Program-made: the position numbers and the translations under genes
Notes under the pieces: generated by a model
Databases searched by the model: none
Told to the model about the DNA's origin: nothing
Seen by the model: the letters and a program-made list of their open reading frames with translations, nothing else
Shown: in pieces, positions 9,476 to 17,521 of the stretch
Layout of the letters: every line of letters starts with the position of its first letter
Numbering within the stretch: position 1 is the first letter of the stretch
Source of the DNA: Marinobacterium weihaiense
Lineage (GTDB): Bacteria; Pseudomonadota; Gammaproteobacteria; Pseudomonadales; Balneatricaceae
Reading direction: 5' to 3'
Assembly: GCF_019061305.1 (NCBI RefSeq)
Contig: NZ_JAHQZT010000002.1
Coordinates: 62,001 to 126,000, forward strand
Length of the DNA: 64,000 bases

Positions 9476-12400
9476 ATGAAAAGAATGCTTATCAACGCAA
9501 CTCAGCCAGAAGAGTTGCGTGTCGCTCTGGTAGATGGCCAGCGCCTGTTCGATCTGGATATCGAATCCGACAGCCGTGAACAGAAAAAAGCCAACATCTA
9601 CAAGGGCCGAATTACCCGTGTCGAGCCCAGCCTGGAAGCAGCCTTTGTCGACTTTGGCGCCGAGCGCCACGGTTTTTTGCCGCTTAAAGAGATCTCCCGT
9701 GAATACTTCTGCAAACAGCCCGAGCGCGGCCAGCGCCCGAGCATCAAGGAAGTCCTCAAGGAAGGTACCGAAGTTATCGTACAGGTCGACAAGGAAGAAC
9801 GCGGCAACAAGGGCGCCGCACTGACCACCTTTATTAGCCTGGCCGGTCGATACCTGGTACTGATGCCGAACAATCCTCGTGCCGGCGGCATTTCACGCCG
9901 TATCGAAGGGGAAGACCGTGCTCAGCTCAAGGAAGCCCTATCCGGCGTCAATATCCCCGAGGGTATGGGCGCCATCGTGCGCACCGCCGGCATCGGCCGC
10001 AGCTCGGAAGAGCTGCAGTGGGATCTGGATTACCTGATCACTCTGTGGGATGCGATCAAGGAAGTAAATCAGCGCCCCGCACCCTTTCTTGTTTATCAAG
10101 AGAGTGACGTTGTTATCCGCGCCATCCGCGATTATCTGCGCGCCGATATTGGCGAGGTGCTGATCGACAACCCAAGCGTCTACGAACAGGCTCAGCTGTT
10201 TGTGCAGCAGGTAATGCCGAGCTACGAGAGCCGCATCAAGCTATACAAGGAACAGACGCCGCTGTTCAACCGTTTCCAGATTGAAAGCCAGATCGAAACG
10301 GCCTTTGAGCGCGAGGTAAAACTGCCGTCCGGTGGTTCCATCGTGATCGACCCCACCGAAGCTCTGGTGTCCATCGATATCAACTCGGCACGCGCGACAC
10401 GCGGCAGCGATATCGAGGAAACCGCTCTGCAGACTAACCTGGAAGCGGCTGAAGAGATCGCCCGCCAGTTGCGCTTGCGTGATATTGGTGGCCTGATCGT
10501 GATCGACTTCATCGACATGACACCGATCAAAAACCAGCGCGAAGTGGAAAACCGCCTGCGTGATTCCTTGAAGCTGGACCGCGCACGCGTGCAAATGGGC
10601 CGTATCTCCCGCTTCGGCTTGCTGGAAATGTCGCGTCAACGCCTGCGCCCATCGCTGGCAGAATCGCGTGGCAGTGTATGCCCGCGCTGTCACGGCCAAG
10701 GCAGTATTCGTGATACTGAGTCATTGGCCCTGTCCATCTTGCGCCTGATCGAAGAAGAGTCGTCCAAGGACCGCACTGCGCAGATTCGTGCCATTCTGCC
10801 GGTGACAGTAGCCACTTACCTGCTTAACGAAAAGCGTCACGAAGTACATGATATTGAACTTCGCCATCAGGTACGTGTGGTTATAGTGCCCAACCCGAAC
10901 ATGGAAACACCTCACTATGAGGTCGTTCGTCTGCGGGATGACCATACGGTCACTACAACACAAGATGCCAGCTACAACCTGCAACCAGAAACCGAGCCCG
11001 AGCCTCAGGAAATTGCTCGCGCCGTAGCCCCCAAACGCGAGCAGGCTGCTGTCAAGGCAGTTGTACCGCCTACCCGCGCACCTCAACCGCCTGCCGAAGC
11101 CGCACCGGTGGAAAAACCGACCGAAAATCCGGCTCCCAAGACCCCAGCTGCAAGCGAACCATTAGCACCGGCAACACCATCGACTCCCTCATTTGGCGAG
11201 CGCATCCTGGGCGCCCTGCGCGGTCTGTTCGGGGGCGGTGAAACCGCACAATCGAAACCGGAAGCACCCGCGACCAAGGCACCGGAAAAGCGCGCATCCG
11301 CCGACAGCGATGACAAGCCCGAGCAGCGCAGCAGCAGTCGTGGCGGCCGTGACAATCGTCGCACCCACAGCAACAATCGCCGCAACAGTGACCGCCGCCG
11401 CTCGCGTCCCGAAAAACGTGACAATGATGAAATCATCACGGTGGAGCGCGACCAGAACCTTCCTGCCATTGGCGAGACCGAATCCGGCCAGAAGCCCGAG
11501 AAGAAGGAAGGCAGCCGTCGCCGTCGCCGCCGCAGCCGTCGTGATGAAAACCCGACTGAAAATTCAGCGGATAACGCGACTCAAGCCAGCCAGGAAAGCA
11601 CAACCGACAGCGCACCCGAAAAGCGTACTACCGATTCATCCGTCAACCAGAGCAACGATGACAATAGCCGTGCTCGACGTCGAGGTCGCCGTCGCCGCAA
11701 TACCGAGCAGCGGGCCGCAACCCGTACCCCGCTGCCGGAAGAGCTGCGTGATGAAGGCGCTGAACGCGATATCCAGGCGCTGCTGACCGAAAAGGTCATC
11801 ACCAACGAAACGCTGGGCGTAAATGAGACCACAGCAACCGACGTTAACGCGACCGCTGGGCAACCCACTGCCGATAGTCGCGCCGAGTCGGAGGCGAAGA
11901 AACGCCCTGCCGAAACGGCTACCGAGGGCAACGCGCCCGAGTCGAGCAGCAAAACTGCAGAGACCGCTGATGCCCCTGCTGACCAGACGACTGCAAAAGA
12001 CACGACCTTAGAGGTCACCGAGCAGGAGTCCGAGAGCGATCAGCAAGTCAAGCAACACGTTGATGACGAAGCCACTGCCGCTGGCACCGAATCTGGCAGC
12101 GATACTGCGTCAGAGCAGCCGGCAGCACGCAGTGAAAAGCGCCCCTCTCGCGGCCGCCGCCGTCCTTCACGCAACCGTGACAAGAAGGCCGAAAGCAAAT
12201 CCGAGGCACAGGCCACCGCTGGCAGCGCTCGCCATGAAGAAACACAGCAGGAGCTGCCACTGGACAGCACGGCTGTCGATAGCGTGAATCAGCAGGCACA
12301 GCCAACCGTGGCCGAGCAGAAAGCAGATGACAACGCCAACACGAAGACGGCTGAAGTCCCTGCAACCACCACCGAGGAGCCAGCGGAAACCAAGGCGGTT

Positions 12401-12811
12401 GCTCAATCGGCCGAGCCCGGCATATCAGACGATGAGCAGGAAAGCCACGCGCTTCCACTCACTGCCGAAGCTGCACAGGCTGCTGAACCGACCGTGTCCG
12501 GCACAAATGTTCAGCAAGCAGACAAGGCCAATAAGCCCGAGGCTACTGAAACTGCTGCAGCGCCGAATCAGGCTGCCGATCAGCACTCCCCGGCCACAAG
12601 CAAAACCGGAGTCGAGCCGACCAAGACCGAAGCGACACCCAAGTCCGAGGCAACGCCTGAAGACAGTGCCGACAAGCCGGCTGCTCAGACCGAGGTCAAT
12701 GAAACTCCGGTTGAAAAGCAGCGCCGTCGTCGTCGTGGCGGTCGTGCGCCCAACGACCCCAGGGAGGTTCGACGCCGCCAACAGGCTGAAAAGCAACCCA
12801 GCGACCAATAA
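9476..12811 (+). CDS. rne: Ribonuclease E, degradosome scaffold
   Basis: RNase E is the essential single-strand endoribonuclease for mRNA decay and rRNA/tRNA processing, bound to the inner membrane. The 1111-residue protein has an N-terminal catalytic half (S1 domain about 39-120; metal-binding Asp301 in SIDIN and Asp344 in VIDFIDM; zinc-link Cys402-x-x-Cys405). Its numbering is within two residues of E. coli (D303, D346, C404/C407). An amphipathic membrane-targeting helix lies at about 573-588 ([16 protein letters not shown]). The C-terminal half is disordered and rich in Glu, Ala, Thr and Pro, with Arg clusters near 626-645, 675-685, 735-745, 890-900 and 1082-1090, suited to RNA and partner binding. 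Length above 800 separates it from RNase G. Confidence 0.97.
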   Translation: MKRMLINATQPEELRVALVDGQRLFDLDIESDSREQKKANIYKGRITRVEPSLEAAFVDFGAERHGFLPLKEISREYFCKQPERGQRPSIKEVLKEGTEVIVQVDKEERGNKGAALTTFISLAGRYLVLMPNNPRAGGISRRIEGEDRAQLKEALSGVNIPEGMGAIVRTAGIGRSSEELQWDLDYLITLWDAIKEVNQRPAPFLVYQESDVVIRAIRDYLRADIGEVLIDNPSVYEQAQLFVQQVMPSYESRIKLYKEQTPLFNRFQIESQIETAFEREVKLPSGGSIVIDPTEALVSIDINSARATRGSDIEETALQTNLEAAEEIARQLRLRDIGGLIVIDFIDMTPIKNQREVENRLRDSLKLDRARVQMGRISRFGLLEMSRQRLRPSLAESRGSVCPRCHGQGSIRDTESLALSILRLIEEESSKDRTAQIRAILPVTVATYLLNEKRHEVHDIELRHQVRVVIVPNPNMETPHYEVVRLRDDHTVTTTQDASYNLQPETEPEPQEIARAVAPKREQAAVKAVVPPTRAPQPPAEAAPVEKPTENPAPKTPAASEPLAPATPSTPSFGERILGALRGLFGGGETAQSKPEAPATKAPEKRASADSDDKPEQRSSSRGGRDNRRTHSNNRRNSDRRRSRPEKRDNDEIITVERDQNLPAIGETESGQKPEKKEGSRRRRRRSRRDENPTENSADNATQASQESTTDSAPEKRTTDSSVNQSNDDNSRARRRGRRRRNTEQRAATRTPLPEELRDEGAERDIQALLTEKVITNETLGVNETTATDVNATAGQPTADSRAESEAKKRPAETATEGNAPESSSKTAETADAPADQTTAKDTTLEVTEQESESDQQVKQHVDDEATAAGTESGSDTASEQPAARSEKRPSRGRRRPSRNRDKKAESKSEAQATAGSARHEETQQELPLDSTAVDSVNQQAQPTVAEQKADDNANTKTAEVPATTTEEPAETKAVAQSAEPGISDDEQESHALPLTAEAAQAAEPTVSGTNVQQADKANKPEATETAAAPNQAADQHSPATSKTGVEPTKTEATPKSEATPEDSADKPAAQTEVNETPVEKQRRRRRGGRAPNDPREVRRRQQAEKQPSDQ

Positions 12812-12824
12812 AACCAGGCGCACT

Positions 12825-12858
12825 AAAAAAGCCGCTGCATCACTGCAGCGGCTTTTTT
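12825..12858 (+). terminator. Rho-independent terminator of rne (bidirectional with murB)
   Basis: GCCGCTGCA (12831-12839), loop TCAC, TGCAGCGGC (12844-12852), then six T. Six A precede the stem, so it can also end the minus-strand murB operon transcript, whose last gene stops at 12901. Confidence 0.93.
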
Positions 12859-12900
12859 ATTTGAGTAAACCGGCTTTCGCCGCACCACCTGGCTCGGGTA

Positions 12901-13920
12901 TCAGGGATAAAAACGCGGCTCTGGCTCCAACATGACACCGAAACGCTCCTGCACCTGCTGCTGAATCCGTTCCGCTAGCAATTCCACCGCCTCACGATCA
13001 CCTCCGCCCCAGTTCACCAAGACCAGCGCCTGTTTCGGATAAGTACCAACCGCGCCTTGGCGCACCCCTTTAAGGCCACAACGGTCAATCAGCCAACCGG
13101 CAGCCAGCTTGCACCGCCCTGAAGGTTCGGCAAAGTAAACCAGCTCAGACTCCCGTGCACGCAACTGCGCACATTGCTCTGCCGTAACAATTGGATTCTT
13201 GAAAAAGCTGCCGGCATTGCCCAACTGCTTGGGAGATGGCAACTTGCTCCGACGAACACGGCAAACGGCTTCAAACACCTGCTGTGGCGAAGGATCGGCA
13301 ATACCGGACAGTTCGGCCTGCAACGGTGCGTAATCAATTGCGACACGTGCCTTTCGACTCAGCCTGAACTCAACCGCCGTAATGATAAACCGACCCGGGG
13401 CACCACTTTTAAATATGCTGTCTCGATAGGCGAACTCACACTCATCCGCCGAACGCCAGTACAGCCGGTGCATTTCACGGTCGTAAACTTCTACCCGGTT
13501 GACCCTGTCCTTGAGCTCCACGCCATAGGCACCTATATTCTGCACCGGCGCCGCGCCGACCGTACCGGGAATCAAAGCCAGGTTCTCCAGCCCATACCAG
13601 CCCTCATCCAAAGTACGCGCAACGGTGTCATGCCAATTTTCACCGGCTCCCACCTGAAGCAGACAGGATTCATCCTGTTCGATCAGATTCCAGCCAGTGA
13701 TGGCCATGTGACACACCGTACCCGGCACGAAGGGTGCAAGCACCAGGTTGCTGCCGCCACCCAGCAACAGCAATTCATCGCCGCTCTGCGCCAGGTGAGC
13801 CATCAGTAGAGGCAACTGACTGCGCTCGGTCAGTGTAATCAACGTCTCTGCGGTGACCTCAAAGCCAAAACTGTTGAGGTGCTTCAAGGATGCTCCGGCT
13901 TCAATGTTAAGCCCGGTCAT
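12901..13920 (-). CDS. murB: UDP-N-acetylenolpyruvoylglucosamine reductase
   Basis: MurB reduces UDP-GlcNAc-enolpyruvate to UDP-MurNAc with NADPH, the second committed step of peptidoglycan synthesis. The 339-residue flavoprotein shows the FAD-binding LLLGGGSNLVLA, LENLALIPGTVGAAPVQNIGAYG, and the C-terminal LGNAGSFFKNP, where the Ser of the GSFFKNP motif is the proton donor. It is the last gene of the exbB-to-murB operon; its ATG overlaps the phosphatase stop as ATGA (13917-13920). The length of about 340 and absence of the type II gap pattern indicate an E. coli-like type I MurB. Confidence 0.95.
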   Translation of the reverse strand: MTGLNIEAGASLKHLNSFGFEVTAETLITLTERSQLPLLMAHLAQSGDELLLLGGGSNLVLAPFVPGTVCHMAITGWNLIEQDESCLLQVGAGENWHDTVARTLDEGWYGLENLALIPGTVGAAPVQNIGAYGVELKDRVNRVEVYDREMHRLYWRSADECEFAYRDSIFKSGAPGRFIITAVEFRLSRKARVAIDYAPLQAELSGIADPSPQQVFEAVCRVRRSKLPSPKQLGNAGSFFKNPIVTAEQCAQLRARESELVYFAEPSGRCKLAAGWLIDRCGLKGVRQGAVGTYPKQALVLVNWGGGDREAVELLAERIQQQVQERFGVMLEPEPRFYP

Positions 13921-14405
13921 GCATCGGTAGCCTGCTGCAGGTGACGCAAGAGCCCCTTACTGGCCGATTCCACCAGGTCCAGCACTTCCTCAAATCCCTG
14001 CTCGCCGGAGGTATAATAGGGATCCGGGACTTCTCGCACACGAATGCCTTCCGCAAACGCAAGAAACAGCCCCAGATGACCACGATAACCGCGCGGGCAC
14101 AGGCTGCGCAGATCCCGCAGATTGGCTTCATCCATGGCCAGGATATAATCAAAGCGCTCGAAGTCTTCCGGCTCAACAGCCCGAGCACGCAGGTCCTCAA
14201 GGTCGTAGCCGCGACGCCGAGCAGCTGCACGGCTGCGCGGGTCAGGTGCCTTGCCGATGTGGTAGGCGGCCGTTCCGGCCGAATCCACTTGATAGGATGC
14301 GCTTTCACCCTGCTGCTCCAGCAGGTGCTCGAAAACACCGTGCGCCGTTGGTGAACGACAGATATTGCCCAAGCACACGAACAGAATGGATGGTTTATGG
14401 CTCAT
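13917..14405 (-). CDS. Low-molecular-weight protein-tyrosine phosphatase
   Basis: This 162-residue cytosolic phosphatase carries the P-loop C-L-G-N-I-C-R-S with catalytic Cys11 and Arg17 right at the N-terminus, and the general-acid motif DPYYTSGEQGF near residue 120. Family members remove phosphate from tyrosine kinases or Arg/Tyr phosphoproteins; the substrate here is not visible and no Wzc-type kinase gene is near. ATG at 14403-14405 has GGAG seven nt upstream; a GTG 15 nt earlier lacks this spacing. The gene lies between kdsB (22 nt upstream) and murB (ATGA overlap), an arrangement also known in pseudomonads. Confidence 0.92.
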   Translation of the reverse strand: MSHKPSILFVCLGNICRSPTAHGVFEHLLEQQGESASYQVDSAGTAAYHIGKAPDPRSRAAARRRGYDLEDLRARAVEPEDFERFDYILAMDEANLRDLRSLCPRGYRGHLGLFLAFAEGIRVREVPDPYYTSGEQGFEEVLDLVESASKGLLRHLQQATDA

Positions 14406-14427
14406 GTGAACACTCCTCACAGACGAC

Positions 14428-15189
14428 TCAAGCGTGCGCCATCAACTTAGCGATACGCGCCAGGTCTTCCGGCGTGTCTACCCCTGCAGGCGGCGCCTCA
14501 TCCGCAGCCGCCACATGGATCCCCACTCCGTTCCAAAGCGCTCTCAGCTGCTCCAGGCATTCAGTCTGCTCCAGCGGCGCCGGCGGCCAGGCCACGAAGT
14601 CATTCAGCATTTTTACACGGTACGCATAGAGACCAATGTGACGCTGCCAATCGAACCCTTGCGGCAAGGTATCCTGTGACTGCATGAAGGCATCGCGCGG
14701 CCAGGGCATGGGGGCCCGACTAAAGTAGAGCGCCATCCCCTGATGGTCAGTGATCACCTTCACCACATTGGGGTTCAGCAGCGCCTCGACCGTCTCAATC
14801 GGCTCGCTGAGCGTCGCAATGCCCGCATTGGGCATTGCCATAAGGTTATGTGCCACTTGGTTGATAATGCGCGGCGGAATCAATGGCTCGTCGCCCTGCA
14901 CATTCACCACGATGTCATCGGCATAAAAGCCTAGCGTCTTCACGACTTCCTGCAAGCGGTCGGTGCCGGACGGATGCTCTGCCGAGGTCATGCATACTTC
15001 GGCCCCGAAACCACGCGCCACCGCTGCAATACGCTCATCATCCGTGGCAATGATAACACGCACCGCTTCACTCTCGCAGGCACGCTCATATACGTGCTGG
15101 ACCATCGGCTTGCCGGCCAGATCGGCCAGCGGTTTACCCGGAAAACGACTGGACGCAAAACGCGCCGGGATGACAACGGAAAAGCTCAT
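14428..15189 (-). CDS. kdsB: CMP-KDO synthetase (3-deoxy-manno-octulosonate cytidylyltransferase)
   Basis: KdsB couples CTP with KDO to give CMP-KDO, the sugar donor for the lipopolysaccharide inner core. The 253-residue protein has the N-terminal nucleotidyltransferase motif [22 protein letters not shown] (residues 7-28), the [11 protein letters not shown] segment near 99-109 and HIGLYAYR near 186. It lies between trm112 (4 nt upstream) and the phosphatase gene, in a cell-envelope operon with lpxK two genes upstream, which supports a lipid A/core role. Confidence 0.96.
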   Translation of the reverse strand: MSFSVVIPARFASSRFPGKPLADLAGKPMVQHVYERACESEAVRVIIATDDERIAAVARGFGAEVCMTSAEHPSGTDRLQEVVKTLGFYADDIVVNVQGDEPLIPPRIINQVAHNLMAMPNAGIATLSEPIETVEALLNPNVVKVITDHQGMALYFSRAPMPWPRDAFMQSQDTLPQGFDWQRHIGLYAYRVKMLNDFVAWPPAPLEQTECLEQLRALWNGVGIHVAAADEAPPAGVDTPEDLARIAKLMAHA

Positions 15190-15193
15190 GGTA

Positions 15194-15385
15194 TCAGTGA
15201 TTCTCCTTCAGGCGCTCATCTGCCGTCAGCGTACGCGCTTCCGACTCCAGCATGACCGGAATATCATCACGAATAGGATAAGCAAGACCACTGGCTCGAC
15301 AGATCAACTCGTTGGTGTCTTTGTTCCACTCCAACGGCGCCTTGGATACGGGGCAAACCAGAATATCAAGCAGTTTCGGGTCCAT
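15194..15385 (-). CDS. Trm112-family small protein (YcaR-like)
   Basis: This is a 63-residue protein resembling E. coli YcaR, with [28 protein letters not shown] and [13 protein letters not shown] in order. Eukaryotic and archaeal Trm112 proteins activate methyltransferases; the role of the bacterial form between lpxK and kdsB is not settled. Where YcaR has CPVC, this protein has CPVS, so only one Cys of the first pair remains plus one in LICR; a zinc site is therefore doubtful. ATG at 15383-15385 has AGGA seven nt upstream and lies inside the last 20 nt of lpxK. A longer in-frame extension upstream only covers lpxK coding sequence and is rejected. Confidence 0.88.
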   Translation of the reverse strand: MDPKLLDILVCPVSKAPLEWNKDTNELICRASGLAYPIRDDIPVMLESEARTLTADERLKENH

Positions 15386-16403
15386 TGTTTTGTCCTGTCT
15401 GATGCGGCGGCCAGGGTGCCAGCCGCTGTAATAGTTGAGTATCAAATGCGGCGCCAAGATCGGCATCGACACGTAGCGCCCAGCACCCCCTGGGACCAAG
15501 ATGGCGGCACTTGACCGCGTCTTTTTCTGTCATGATCACTGGATATTCGTCTGCGAGTGCCAATAACGCTTCAGGCACATCAGCGTGATCCGCCAACGGA
15601 TGCTCAATAGGGTCGAAGCCCAGCTGTCTCAGTGTATCGAAAAACCGCGATGGATTCCCGATTCCGGCCAGCGCATGTACGCGACATCCCGGCAATTCGG
15701 CACGACAGGAAACCTGTCGCCCATCCTCCAGAGAGACCAGCCCGACGGGCTTCAGCTGCATGGATACCCTGGCGGGAAGTGACAATGGCAGACCCGGTGG
15801 GTCTCCATCGCCGTTGCACACCACCCAGTCGACAAATTGAAGTCGCTCGGGAGGTTCACGCAACGGCCCCTCCGGCAGGCAACGTCCATTACCAAGCCCT
15901 CGAGCAGCGTCGACCACGGCAATTTCCAAATCCCGAGGAAGCGCATAGTGCTGCAGACCGTCATCACTGATGATCACATCACAGTCATGTTCACTCAGCA
16001 GAGAACGGACAGCACTCATACGATCAGGATCAATCACCAACGCAGCGCCTGTTCGCTGCACGATCAGACAAGGTTCATCACCACCCTCTGAAGGTGATGT
16101 TGAAGCCGTTACATGAAAAGGATAACGGGAGGGGCAAGCACCATAGCCACGACTGACCACGCCCGGGCGATAGCCTGCCCGACGCAACAACTCTATCAGC
16201 GCTATTACCATGGGGGTCTTGCCGGTCCCCCCTACCGTGATATTGCCGACGATAATCACCGGTACCGGCACCCCAGCCGCAGCGCTTCCCAACACCCTCA
16301 AACGCTTGAAGCGCGAACGTGCTACAGCCGTGAAGAGACACGACAGAGGGCGCAGCGCAAGCAACCATCTGCGCCGCGCATACCAGTCATCAGAAAGCGC
16401 CAT
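15366..16403 (-). CDS. lpxK: Tetraacyldisaccharide 4'-kinase
   Basis: LpxK phosphorylates the 4' position of the lipid A disaccharide precursor at the inner membrane. The 345-residue protein has the expected size and a Walker A loop in [14 protein letters not shown] (about residues 54-67), followed by [18 protein letters not shown], in which the DDGxQH motif is typical of LpxK. ATG at 16401-16403 overlaps the exbD stop (TGATG), so translation is probably coupled. It is followed by trm112 and kdsB as in E. coli, but the position occupied by msbA in E. coli is taken by exbB and exbD. Confidence 0.95.
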   Translation of the reverse strand: MALSDDWYARRRWLLALRPLSCLFTAVARSRFKRLRVLGSAAAGVPVPVIIVGNITVGGTGKTPMVIALIELLRRAGYRPGVVSRGYGACPSRYPFHVTASTSPSEGGDEPCLIVQRTGAALVIDPDRMSAVRSLLSEHDCDVIISDDGLQHYALPRDLEIAVVDAARGLGNGRCLPEGPLREPPERLQFVDWVVCNGDGDPPGLPLSLPARVSMQLKPVGLVSLEDGRQVSCRAELPGCRVHALAGIGNPSRFFDTLRQLGFDPIEHPLADHADVPEALLALADEYPVIMTEKDAVKCRHLGPRGCWALRVDADLGAAFDTQLLQRLAPWPPHQTGQNNGPETA

Positions 16404-16825
16404 CAATCATCACTTTTGCGTGTTGAAATGCTCAGCTTGGAAAACCCGAGCTGCCCGGCCACATCCATTACTGTCACCACAGACTGGTGTGCAGCATTGG
16501 CATCAGCTGTAATGACAAAGGGCTGATCACGCTTGTCCCCGGCCAACTTGACCACCGCACGCTTGAGGGTCAGGGCATCATGACTGACCAACGGTTGACC
16601 GTTGACGGTGTACTGTCCTTCCGACCCGACAACCACATCTATCGTGTCAACCTCTTGCGGAGCTGAATGGGTCTCACCGGATGATTCCGGCAGGCTGATA
16701 CTCAGATGGGACTCACGGGTAAACGTCGTGGTGACCATGAAAAATATCAGCAGTAGAAACACGACATCGATCAGCGGGGTTAGATTGATATTGATCTCTT
16801 CGCGTCGTTGACGTTGAAATTTCAC
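16403..16825 (-). CDS. exbD: ExbD/TolR-family proton-channel subunit
   Basis: This is a 140-residue inner-membrane protein with a short cytosolic N-terminus, one transmembrane helix (about 18-36) carrying the essential proton-carrying Asp20 in NLTPLIDVVFLLLIFF, and a periplasmic domain (about 45-135) ending in VAGQLGFSKLSIST. With the ExbB-like protein upstream it should form a proton-driven energiser. No tonB or tol-pal gene is in the window. Its place in the lpxK-kdsB-murB operon suggests an envelope role, but the energised partner cannot be identified. Confidence 0.9.
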   Translation of the reverse strand: MKFQRQRREEININLTPLIDVVFLLLIFFMVTTTFTRESHLSISLPESSGETHSAPQEVDTIDVVVGSEGQYTVNGQPLVSHDALTLKRAVVKLAGDKRDQPFVITADANAAHQSVVTVMDVAGQLGFSKLSISTRKSDD

Positions 16826-16839
16826 CGCAACCTCCGCGA

Positions 16840-17466
16840 TCAGTGAATATCGACTTCACGGTCACCGTGAATCGCTTCGACCAGTTTGATGGATTCCTGC
16901 TCCATGGTCAGCACCAGTGTATCGATACGGCGCTGAAAATAGCGGTGCATCACCAGCGCCGGAATGGCAACTGCAAGGCCGGCAGCCGTGGTAATCAACG
17001 CTTCTGAAATGCCGCCTGCAAGAATGCTGGCATTGCCGGTCCCCTGCAGCATGATCTCCATGAATACCTTGATCATGCCGATTACAGTCCCCAGAAGTCC
17101 CAGCAACGGAGTAATTGCGGCAATGGTGCCCAACGGGTTGAGGAAGCGCTCAAGGTGGTGAATCACGTGCGAAGCTTCTTCCTGAATGCTCTCTTTCATG
17201 ATGTCACGCCCGTGACGCGAATTATTCAAGCCGGCCACAATGACACGGCCCAGAGGGCTGCTTTCGCGAATGGCCCCCAAACGCTCGGGCGACAACTGCC
17301 CGCTGCGGGTAAGCTCCCAGACCTCGGCCAAGAGGCCAGTTGGCGCAATCAGCTGCGGCCGCAATACCATCAGCCGATTACCACAGATAGCCAGTGCCAC
17401 AATGGAACAGGCCACGATCGGCAGCATCAACCAGCCACCCGCAAGAACAATTTCAAACACCTGCAA
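16840..17466 (-). CDS. exbB: ExbB/TolQ/MotA-family proton channel protein
   Basis: This 208-residue protein has three predicted transmembrane helices (about 12-30, 112-135 and 155-178) and the family-typical PLLGLLGTVIGMI and GGISEALITTAAGLAVAIPALV stretches, with the conserved Thr residues that line the proton path. It is the first gene of the exbB-exbD-lpxK-trm112-kdsB-ptp-murB series, 14 nt before exbD and 55 nt after the comEC stop. TolQ is an alternative name, but true TolQ lies with tolRAB, which is not the case here. Confidence 0.9.
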   Translation of the reverse strand: MQVFEIVLAGGWLMLPIVACSIVALAICGNRLMVLRPQLIAPTGLLAEVWELTRSGQLSPERLGAIRESSPLGRVIVAGLNNSRHGRDIMKESIQEEASHVIHHLERFLNPLGTIAAITPLLGLLGTVIGMIKVFMEIMLQGTGNASILAGGISEALITTAAGLAVAIPALVMHRYFQRRIDTLVLTMEQESIKLVEAIHGDREVDIH

Positions 17467-17521
17467 CTCCTCCTGTTGAGTCGATGAACTTTATCACAGC
17501 AGCCTTGCGCGGAGTAAGGCG

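Noticed and set aside
9209-9670. Two short minus-strand frames in the rne leader and rne start
   Set aside because: No ribosome binding sites, no recognisable sequence, and the region is explained as the rne leader.
13917-14405. A capsule or exopolysaccharide phosphatase-kinase system
   Set aside because: The phosphatase stands between kdsB and murB with no tyrosine kinase or export genes nearby.
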